Positions 35,011 through 41,682 of a stretch of DNA of 64,000 nt are shown here, in pieces. The stretch's first letter is position 1; the number at the start of each line of letters is the position of its first letter. Made by a program: the position numbers and the translations under genes. This DNA is from Methylobacterium soli (GTDB lineage: Bacteria > Pseudomonadota > Alphaproteobacteria > Rhizobiales > Beijerinckiaceae), in the NCBI RefSeq assembly GCF_008806385.1, contig NZ_VZZK01000007.1, positions 124,001-188,000 of the forward strand, given 5' to 3'. The notes beneath the pieces are model-generated. The model saw nothing but the letters and a program-made list of their open reading frames with translations. It had not been told where the DNA came from and did not search any database.

Positions 35011-36537
35011 ATGATGGCAGATTCGGACGGTCCGGCCACGGCCTACGACCTGCTCGTCATCGGCGGCGGCATCAACGGCACCGGCATCGCGCGCGACGCG
35101 GCCGGGCGCGGCCTCAAGGTCCTGCTCTGCGAGCGCGGGGACCTCGCGGAATTCACCTCGTCCTCCAGCACGAAGCTGATCCACGGCGGCCTGCGCTACC
35201 TCGAATATTACGAGTTCCGCCTCGTGCGCGAGGCTTTGGCCGAGCGCGAGCGCCTGCTGCGGCTCGCCCCCCACATCATCTGGCCCCTGCGCTTCGTGCT
35301 GCCCCATGACCGGGGCCTGCGCCCGGCCTGGATGCTGCGGGTGGGGCTGTTCCTCTACGACCATCTGGCGCGGCTGCGAACGCTTCCGGGCTCCGAGATG
35401 GTTCGTTTGCGAACTTCGCCGGTCGGCGCGCCGCTGCAGCCGCGCCTGACCCAGGGCTTCCTCTATTCCGATTGCTGGGTCGAGGACAGCCGCCTCGTGG
35501 TGCTCAACGCCATGGACGCCCAGGCGCGCGGCGCCGAGATCCGCACCCGCACCGGCGTCGAATCGGCCCGGCGCGACGCCGAGGGCTGGACCGCGACGCT
35601 CCGGGAGGGGCCGAGCGGCCGCAGCGAGATCGTACGGGCCAAGGCCGTCGTCAACGCGGCCGGCCCCTGGGTCAGCGAGACGCTCGGGGGGACGCTGGGC
35701 ATCAACAGCCGCGCGGCGGTGCGGCTGATCAAGGGCAGCCACATCGTGGTGCGCAAGCTCTACGAGGGCGACCAGGCCTACATCCTGCAGCAGCCCGACA
35801 AGCGCATCATCTTCGCGATCCCCTACGAGCGCGACTTCACCCTGATCGGCACCACCGACGTGCCCTACGAGGCCGAGCCCGGCCCCGTCGCGATCTCGCC
35901 CGAGGAGACGCGCTACCTCTGCGACTGCATCAACCGCTCCTTCGCGCGGGCGATCGGCCCCGAGGACGTGGTCTGGAGCTATTCGGGGGTGCGCCCGCTC
36001 TACGACGACGCGGCCGCCAACGCCTCGGCGGTGACGCGCGACTACGTCCTCGACGTCGCCGACGAGGGCGGCCGGCTGCCGGCCCTCTCGGTCTTCGGGG
36101 GCAAGATCACGACCTACCGGCGCCTCGCCGAGCACGCGATCGAGAAGCTGGCGCCCTATTTCCCCGGCCTCGCGCCGGCCTGGACCGGCGACGCGCCGCT
36201 CCCCGGGGGCCAGATGCCGGGGGCGGATTTCGACGCGTTCCTGGCCGAGCTGAGCCGCGCGGCGCCCTTCCTGCCCGCCGAGACCGCAAGGCGCCTCGCC
36301 CGCGCCTACGGCACCAACGCGCGCCTGATCCTGGGCCGCGCCCGCAGCCTCGCCGATCTCGGCGAGAGCTTCGACGGCGGCCTCAGCGCCGCGGAGGTCG
36401 ATTACCTCGTGCACCACGAATGGGCGCGCACCCCCGAGGACATCCTCTGGCGCCGCTCGAAGCTCGGCCTGCGCACCGGCCCCGACAGCGCCGGGCGCCT
36501 CGCCGCCTACCTGACGCGCAAGGCCCAAGCCGCCTGA
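35011..36537 (+). CDS. glpD: Aerobic glycerol-3-phosphate dehydrogenase
   Basis: Membrane-associated FAD enzyme, 508 residues, oxidising glycerol-3-phosphate to dihydroxyacetone phosphate with quinone as acceptor. The FAD dinucleotide fold is YDLLVIGGGINGTGIARDAA near residue 12, followed by FTSSSSTKLIHGGLRYLEYY and the active-site region RLIKGSHIVV, DKRIIFAIPYERDFTLIGTT and FGGKITTYRRLAEHAIEKL. ATG 35011 is preceded by GGGAG at a good distance. It sits between glpR and glpK; its last codons and stop are part of a 14-bp tandem repeat. Confidence 0.96.
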   Translation: MMADSDGPATAYDLLVIGGGINGTGIARDAAGRGLKVLLCERGDLAEFTSSSSTKLIHGGLRYLEYYEFRLVREALAERERLLRLAPHIIWPLRFVLPHDRGLRPAWMLRVGLFLYDHLARLRTLPGSEMVRLRTSPVGAPLQPRLTQGFLYSDCWVEDSRLVVLNAMDAQARGAEIRTRTGVESARRDAEGWTATLREGPSGRSEIVRAKAVVNAAGPWVSETLGGTLGINSRAAVRLIKGSHIVVRKLYEGDQAYILQQPDKRIIFAIPYERDFTLIGTTDVPYEAEPGPVAISPEETRYLCDCINRSFARAIGPEDVVWSYSGVRPLYDDAAANASAVTRDYVLDVADEGGRLPALSVFGGKITTYRRLAEHAIEKLAPYFPGLAPAWTGDAPLPGGQMPGADFDAFLAELSRAAPFLPAETARRLARAYGTNARLILGRARSLADLGESFDGGLSAAEVDYLVHHEWARTPEDILWRRSKLGLRTGPDSAGRLAAYLTRKAQAA

Positions 36538-36581
36538 GCCGAGCCGCCTGATCCAAGCCGCCAGATTCAAGCCGCCTGAGC
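36526..36581. repeat. 14-bp tandem repeat spanning the glpD stop codon
   Basis: Four 14-bp units of CAAGCCGCCTGAGC type (36526-36539, 36540-36553, 36554-36567, 36568-36581). The glpD stop TGA lies in the first unit, so the repeat has grown out of the end of the gene into the glpK spacer. Confidence 0.85.
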
Positions 36582-36683
36582 CACACCGTCCGACCCGGAC
36601 GGATCCGACGATCACCACCACGGGGAGCCGGCACCAAGACCGGCCCCGCCCATTCAAGGCCTTCAACAGGGAGGGTTCAGCCC

Positions 36684-38180
36684 ATGAGCCAGTATGTCGG
36701 CGCCATCGACCAGGGCACCACCAGCAGCCGCTTCATCGTGTTCGACCGCGAGGGGCGCATCATCGCGTGCCGGCAGCGCGAGCACGCGCAGATCTATCCC
36801 CGCCCCGGCCAGGTCGAGCACGACCCCCGGGAGATCTGGACCAACACGCAGGCCGTGATGCGCGAGGCCTTGGCCGAGGCCGGGATCGAGCCCCGGAGCC
36901 TCCTGTCGATCGGCATCACCAACCAGCGCGAGACCACGCTGATCTGGGACCGGCGCACCGGCGAGCCCCTGCACAACGCCCTCGTCTGGCAGGACACCCG
37001 CAACGACCGCCTCGTCGCGGAATTCGCCCGGGACGGCGGGCGCGACCGCTTCCGGGGCATCACCGGCCTGCCGCTGGCGAGCTACTTCTCGGGCCTCAAG
37101 CTGCGCTGGCTCCTCGACCATGTCGAGGGGGCGCGCGCGAAGGCGGAGGCCGGCGACGTCCTGTTCGGCAACATCGACACCTGGCTTGTCTGGAACCTCA
37201 CGGGCGGTCCGGACGGGGGGCTCCACCTCACCGACGTGACGAATGCGAGCCGCACGCAGCTCATGGCCCTCGACACCCTGGCCTGGGATCCGGGCATGCT
37301 CGCGGCCTTCGGCATCCCGCGGGCGATGCTGCCCGAGATCGTCTCCTCCTCGCAGGTCTACGGCGAGACCAAGGTGCCCTTCGCGGGCGTGCCGATCGCC
37401 GGCATCCTCGGCGACCAGCAGGCGGCCCTGTTCGGCCAGACCTGCTTCCGGCCCGGCGAGGCCAAGAACACCTACGGCACCGGCTGCTTCGCGCTGATGA
37501 ACACCGGCGAGACCCCCGTCCCCTCCACCTGCGGCCTCGTCACCACGGTGGGCTACAAGCTCGACGGCAAGCCGGCCATCTACGCCCTCGAGGGCTCCAT
37601 CGCCATCACGGGCGCCCTGGTGCAGTGGCTGCGCGACAATCTCGGGATGATCCGCGACAGCGCCGAGGTCGAGACCCTGGCGGCCACCGTCACGGATAAC
37701 GGCGACGTCTACTTCGTGCCGGCCTTCTCGGGGCTCTACGCGCCGCACTGGAACGAGGGCGCCCGCGGGCTGATCATCGGGCTCACCCGCTACGCCAACA
37801 AGGGCCACATCGCCCGGGCCTGCCTGGAGGCCACCGCCTTCCAGACCCGCGAGGTGCTGGAGGCGATGGAGAAGGATTCCGGCATCCCCGTGCGGGAGCT
37901 GCGCTCGGATGGCGGCATGGTGGCCAACCGCACCCTGATGCAGTTCCAGGCCGACATCCTCGACGTGCCGGTGGTGCGCCCGCAGGTGACCGAGACCACG
38001 GCGCTCGGCGCGGCCTACGCGGCGGGCCTCGCCACCGGCTACTGGAACAGCCTCGACGACCTCGTCCACAATTGGGGCGTCGACCGGCGCTGGAAGCCCG
38101 ACATGGATGCCGGCGAGCGCCGCCGCATCACCGCCGCCTGGGGCCGGGCCGTGAAGCGCTCCTTCGACTGGACCGTCTAG
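36684..38180 (+). CDS. glpK: Glycerol kinase
   Basis: FGGY-family kinase of 498 residues, normal length, phosphorylating glycerol with ATP. The N-terminus [20 protein letters not shown] is the phosphate-binding loop. Other signatures are [66 protein letters not shown] and [26 protein letters not shown] precedes the ATG by about nine bases. It lies between glpD and glpF and completes the glycerol uptake pathway. Confidence 0.97.
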   Translation: MSQYVGAIDQGTTSSRFIVFDREGRIIACRQREHAQIYPRPGQVEHDPREIWTNTQAVMREALAEAGIEPRSLLSIGITNQRETTLIWDRRTGEPLHNALVWQDTRNDRLVAEFARDGGRDRFRGITGLPLASYFSGLKLRWLLDHVEGARAKAEAGDVLFGNIDTWLVWNLTGGPDGGLHLTDVTNASRTQLMALDTLAWDPGMLAAFGIPRAMLPEIVSSSQVYGETKVPFAGVPIAGILGDQQAALFGQTCFRPGEAKNTYGTGCFALMNTGETPVPSTCGLVTTVGYKLDGKPAIYALEGSIAITGALVQWLRDNLGMIRDSAEVETLAATVTDNGDVYFVPAFSGLYAPHWNEGARGLIIGLTRYANKGHIARACLEATAFQTREVLEAMEKDSGIPVRELRSDGGMVANRTLMQFQADILDVPVVRPQVTETTALGAAYAAGLATGYWNSLDDLVHNWGVDRRWKPDMDAGERRRITAAWGRAVKRSFDWTV

Positions 38181-38211
38181 GAGGATTGAGGGATCGGGCG
38201 CCGCGCCCCCG

Positions 38212-38229
38212 CCTGCCTTCGGGCAGGCG
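38212..38229 (+). other. UUCG-type hairpin in the glpK-glpF spacer
   Basis: GCCTGCC (38212-38218), loop TTCG and GGCAGGC (38223-38229) form a perfect 7-bp stem, flanked by GC-rich sequence. No T-run follows, so it is more likely an mRNA processing or stability element than a terminator. A 14-bp direct repeat CCAGAACCAGACGA (38302-38315 and 38318-38331) lies further down, just before the glpF ribosome-binding site. Confidence 0.5.
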
Positions 38230-38301
38230 CCGCGCCCGCAGCCTCCCGGTCCGGGGCGGCGACCGCACGGCCGGTCCGGCACGCGTCGGCACGCACCGCA
38301 C

Positions 38302-38331
38302 CCAGAACCAGACGAAACCAGAACCAGACGA
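38302..38331. repeat. 14-bp direct repeat before glpF
   Basis: CCAGAACCAGACGA occurs at 38302-38315 and again at 38318-38331, two bases apart. It ends shortly before the GGAGG that serves glpF. Confidence 0.8.
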
Positions 38332-38349
38332 CACCCGGAGGATACCGTC

Positions 38350-39093
38350 ATGACGCCCCCCTTCATCTCCCCGTTCCTGGGCGAGCTTCTGGGCACGATG
38401 GTGCTGATCATCCTGGGCAACGGGGTGGTGGCGGGCGCGCTCCTGCGCGGCTCGAAGGCCGAGGGAGCGGGCTGGATCGCGATCACGGCCGGATGGGCCT
38501 TCGCGGTGCTGGCCGGCATCTTCGTGGCGACCGCCACCGGCAGCCCCGACGCCCATATCAACCCCGCCGTGACGCTCGCCGGCGCCATCGTGTCCGGCGA
38601 CTGGTCGAAGCTCCCGACCTACGTGCCGGCCCAGATGCTCGGGGCGTTCCTGGGCGCCACCGTGGTCTGGCTGCACTACCTGCCCCATTGGGGCGCCACC
38701 GAGGATGCGGGGCTGAAGCGGGCCTGCTTCTGCACCGCCCCGGCGATCCGCCGGGCCCCCGACAACTGGCTGAGCGAGATCATCGGCACCTTCGTGCTGA
38801 TCCTGATCATCAGCGCCCTCCTGTCGAAGGCGGTGGGGGCGGCGGGCAGCATCCCGACCGGGCTCGCCCCCTACCTCGTCGGCATGGTGGTGTGGGGCAT
38901 CGGCCTGTCGCTCGGCGGCACCACCAGCTACGCCATCAACCCCGCCCGCGACCTCGGGCCCCGCCTCGCCCACGCGGTCCTGCCGATCGCCGGCAAGGGC
39001 CATTCGGATTGGGGCTACGCCCTGATCCCCGTCGCCGGGCCGGCGGTCGGGGCGGCGGTGGCCGCCCTGGTGGTGCGCGGCCTCGGGATCTGA
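38350..39093 (+). CDS. glpF: Glycerol uptake facilitator (MIP/aquaglyceroporin)
   Basis: Inner-membrane channel of 247 residues in the major intrinsic protein family. Two pore-lining NPA motifs are present: DAHINPAVTLAGAIV near residue 65 and SYAINPARDLGPRLAHAVLP near residue 198. The Asp after the second NPAR marks the glycerol-conducting subgroup. Six hydrophobic segments fit the fold. CGGAGG lies at a normal distance upstream of the ATG. It follows glpK in the glycerol operon. Confidence 0.96.
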   Translation: MTPPFISPFLGELLGTMVLIILGNGVVAGALLRGSKAEGAGWIAITAGWAFAVLAGIFVATATGSPDAHINPAVTLAGAIVSGDWSKLPTYVPAQMLGAFLGATVVWLHYLPHWGATEDAGLKRACFCTAPAIRRAPDNWLSEIIGTFVLILIISALLSKAVGAAGSIPTGLAPYLVGMVVWGIGLSLGGTTSYAINPARDLGPRLAHAVLPIAGKGHSDWGYALIPVAGPAVGAAVAALVVRGLGI

Positions 39094-39104
39094 TCCCGGC
39101 CGGT

Positions 39105-39323
39105 TCAGGGTGTGCGCGCCGTCGGCGGCGCGGCCTGGGGGCACTCGGCCGGGCGCGGGCCCTTGTCGTAGCCGGGCGGGTCGCAGGCGGGAACCGGGGC
39201 CTTGCCCGCCGCGTCCTCGCTCGCCGTCCGGTACTGGCCGGTGGCGCGCAGCACCAGCACCACCGCCGCGACGGCGATCAGAAGAACGACCGCGAGGAGC
39301 GCGATCCGGCGAAATCCAGTCAT
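39105..39323 (-). CDS. Small membrane-anchored hypothetical protein, 72 residues
   Basis: One N-terminal membrane helix (MTGFRRIALLAVVLLIAVAA VVLVLRA region) is followed by a periplasmic tail with two Cys (VPACDPPGYDKGPRPAECPQ) that could form a disulfide. It is convergent with glpF, with an 11-bp gap. No family was recognised. Confidence 0.6.
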   Translation of the reverse strand: MTGFRRIALLAVVLLIAVAAVVLVLRATGQYRTASEDAAGKAPVPACDPPGYDKGPRPAECPQAAPPTARTP

Positions 39324-39441
39324 GGCCAATTCCGTGCCTGAGGGTCCCTGTTCCAATCCGCTCCGGCCCTCGAGGATCCGGACGAACCGCCCCCCGTTCG
39401 GAGGAGCCAGCCCTCGCACCGGCCGGCGCGGCCGCAGGCGC

Positions 39442-39566
39442 CCACCTCTCCCGTCCGGGAGAGGTCGAGTCGGCTCCTGCCGACCGGGTGAGGGGTGCGA
39501 CCTCTCCGGACAACGCGCACCCCTCACCCCAGCCCTCTCCCGAACGGGAGAGGGGGCGTGTCGCGC
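39442..39566. repeat. Interspersed mosaic repeat, copy 1
   Basis: First of two 125-bp copies of an element built from inverted repeats. It contains CCTCTCCCGTCCGGGAGAGG near its left end, a long stem between GGGTGAGGGGTGCG and CGCACCCCTCACCC, and CCCTCTCCCGAACGGGAGAG at its right end. The structure resembles REP/BIME-type palindromic elements of GC-rich bacteria. Confidence 0.85.
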
Positions 39567-39621
39567 TGCCTGCGCCTTTATCTCCGGGCTGCGAAGCGGA
39601 ACCCTGGGACAACGCTGCACC

Positions 39622-39746
39622 CCACCTCTCCCGTCCGGGAGAGGTCGAGTCGGCGTGAGCCGACCGGGTGAGGGGTGCGACTTTTCCGGACAACGCACAC
39701 CCCTCACCCCAACCCTCTCCCGCACGGGAGAGGGGGCCCGTCGCGC
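39622..39746. repeat. Interspersed mosaic repeat, copy 2
   Basis: Second copy, starting exactly 180 bp after the first, with the same palindromes and only scattered differences (for example CTTTTCC for CCTCTCC in the middle and GCACGG for GAACGG at the right). The stretch between copies holds no gene. Both copies lie in the 650-bp spacer between two small membrane-protein genes. Confidence 0.85.
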
Positions 39747-39978
39747 CAAGGGAGGCCAGACCCGGGGCGGCCTGTGTCGCCGGGTTCGAGCCGAGGTCGG
39801 GCGCCCGCGAGGGCCTGCCGCTGGCCGCGTCCGGGTCGTGAAGATGGAACTTCTCTTCTTGCCGGGTTGGATTGGAAGATTCATCCAAGATCTTGAGAAA
39901 AAACGCTGAACTCCATCCATTGCCTCGGAGGGCCCGGCTACGACATGTGGGGGTGAACCCGAATGTGCAGCCCCGCCC

Positions 39979-40206
39979 ATGTCCGAGACGCAATTCGACC
40001 CATTCGGTGAGCCGGTCGCCCAGAGCCGGGGCGGCGAGGCTGCGGCGCCGGCCGCGAGCTCGACCCTGCTGATGCGCGCGGGCGCGGCCGTGTTCTGGCT
40101 GCTCGTCGCCGGCATCCTGACGGCGCGGGTCGCCTATTTCGATCCGGATTTCGCCGCGCGCTTCACCAGCCTCGCGAACACCCTCCAGTCCATCCTGAAC
40201 GGCTGA
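39979..40206 (+). CDS. Small single-span membrane protein, 75 residues
   Basis: Begins MSETQFDPFGEPVAQSRGGE, with a hydrophobic helix around residues 30-50 (LLMRAGAAVFWLLVAGILTA) and a short amphipathic tail. Codon use is like the neighbours. Convergent with acvB at 40222. No function recognised. Confidence 0.65.
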   Translation: MSETQFDPFGEPVAQSRGGEAAAPAASSTLLMRAGAAVFWLLVAGILTARVAYFDPDFAARFTSLANTLQSILNG

Positions 40207-40221
40207 CGGCACGCTGCCGCC

Positions 40222-41682
40222 TTAGCCCGGCAATCTGGCCGCTTCGAGGATGCGTCGGGCGATGCCCGGGTAATCGCCGTCGAAATGGTGGCCGCCTTCC
40301 AGGCGCAGCCGGCGCACCGCCGAGAGCGAGGCGTCGGCGCAACCGGGATTCGTCTCGGCCGAGCCGTAGAGGCAGAACACCTTGGCGGGGGGCATCGCGG
40401 CGATCTGCGGCACCACCGCGTGGGCGCCGCCGAGGCCGAGCCAGCCCTTCACCGAGACGCTGAAGCCGGTGGTCCGCCCGGGCCCGAGCAGGGCCACGAG
40501 GCCGATCCGCTCCTGCAGGTCGCGCCCGAGATGGGGCCAGGCGAAGGGGAAGACGTCGGCCCCGAAGGAGTAGCCGAGGATCAGCACCGGCAGGCGCCCG
40601 CCCGGATCGGCCGCGCGCACGATCGCGGTGGTGTCGGCCGCCACCGTCTCGGGGCTCTTGTCGGACCAGAAATAGCGCAGGGCGTCGACGCCCACGACGT
40701 GCACGCCCTGGCGGGCGAGCCACTCGCCGATGGTCTTGTCGATGTCGCGCCAGCCCCCGTCGCCCGAGAAGAACACCGCGAGCGCGCGCGTCGGCCCCAC
40801 GGCCGGGTGGTCGACCAGCGGCAGCGTGCCGGTGCCGGCATCCTGCGCCGTGAGCCCCGCCGCGGCATCGACCGTCCGCTCCAGCCGGGCCTCCGCGCCG
40901 GGCACCACCCGGGTCTCGGGCCGGTGCGACCCGGGCCCCGCGACGGGATCGCTGGCGGCGGGCGCCTCGGGCCCCGCGACGGGATCGCTGGCGGCGGGCG
41001 CCTCGGGCGCCGCGACGGGATTGCCAGAGGCGGGCGCCTCGGGCGCCGCGCCCGTCACGAACACCATCGGGGCCTGGAGCGGGGCGCGCCGGTCGTAGCG
41101 GAAGCCGCCCTCCGCCGGGGTGGCCGGGGCGCCGTCGCAGGTCGGGCGCCCGGTCGCCAGCACGTCCGCGGGGTCGAGGGCGACACCCCCCGCCACGGTG
41201 GCGGCCAGCGCCTGCCCCAGGATGGCGTGGACCAGGGTCCCGCCCTCGCCCGTGCCGACCAGGACGGGGTGGAGGTAGCGGCTCGCCCCGAGGGCCCGCT
41301 GGGTCTCCTTCGAGAGATCCTCGACATCCGACATCGGGCGGATGCAGGGGCCGGCATCGCGCGCGAGCCCGGCGCGCCAGGCTTGCGCGTCGAGGTGCAG
41401 CACCATCAGGCCGCGCCGGAGCAGCGCCCGGGACAGGGCGTCGTCGCGGCCCTCGGGCTCGCTCCGGCCCGCGACCAGCATGGCGAGGCCGATCGGCGCG
41501 CTGGCCGGCATCGCCACCGGAACGTCCTTGAAATGCGCCGAGGAGACCCGGACCGGGCTGGCGGCGGCGATATGCGTCGGCGCGGGCGGGCGCGAGGCCA
41601 GGAGCAGGGCGAGGCCGGCCGCCGCCGCCGCGCCGAGGGCGAGGATCGGGCGGATCCGCGGCGGCCCGCCTCCGGGGATCAT
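40222..41682 (-). CDS. acvB: AcvB/VirJ-type lysyl-phosphatidylglycerol hydrolase
   Basis: Periplasmic serine hydrolase, 486 residues. Homologous AcvB removes lysine from lysyl-phosphatidylglycerol. An N-terminal membrane segment (ILALGAAAAAGLALLLAS) anchors or exports it. The N-terminal half is the VirJ-like domain; the C-terminal half has ALAVFFSGDGGWRDIDKTIG, the nucleophile elbow ILGYSFGADVFPFAWPHLGR and a terminal RLEGGHHFDGDYPGIARRIL. The middle holds three 12-residue repeats of PEAPAASDPVAG type. It overlaps the mprF stop by 4 bp, the same pairing as lpiA-acvB in Rhizobiales. Confidence 0.92.
   Translation of the reverse strand: MIPGGGPPRIRPILALGAAAAAGLALLLASRPPAPTHIAAASPVRVSSAHFKDVPVAMPASAPIGLAMLVAGRSEPEGRDDALSRALLRRGLMVLHLDAQAWRAGLARDAGPCIRPMSDVEDLSKETQRALGASRYLHPVLVGTGEGGTLVHAILGQALAATVAGGVALDPADVLATGRPTCDGAPATPAEGGFRYDRRAPLQAPMVFVTGAAPEAPASGNPVAAPEAPAASDPVAGPEAPAASDPVAGPGSHRPETRVVPGAEARLERTVDAAAGLTAQDAGTGTLPLVDHPAVGPTRALAVFFSGDGGWRDIDKTIGEWLARQGVHVVGVDALRYFWSDKSPETVAADTTAIVRAADPGGRLPVLILGYSFGADVFPFAWPHLGRDLQERIGLVALLGPGRTTGFSVSVKGWLGLGGAHAVVPQIAAMPPAKVFCLYGSAETNPGCADASLSAVRRLRLEGGHHFDGDYPGIARRILEAARLPG
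40933..41040. repeat. In-frame 36-bp tandem repeat in acvB
   Basis: Three 36-bp units (40933-40968, 40969-41004, 41005-41040); the first two are identical and the third differs at a few positions. They encode an Ala/Pro-rich 12-residue repeat between the two halves of AcvB, apparently a flexible linker. Confidence 0.9.

Noticed and set aside
39442..39746. Insertion sequence or transposon
   Set aside because: No transposase, no flanking target duplications and only 125 bp per copy; a palindromic repeat element fits better.
40933..41040. CRISPR array
   Set aside because: Units are directly adjacent with no spacers and lie in frame inside acvB; the same is true of the other tandem arrays in the window.
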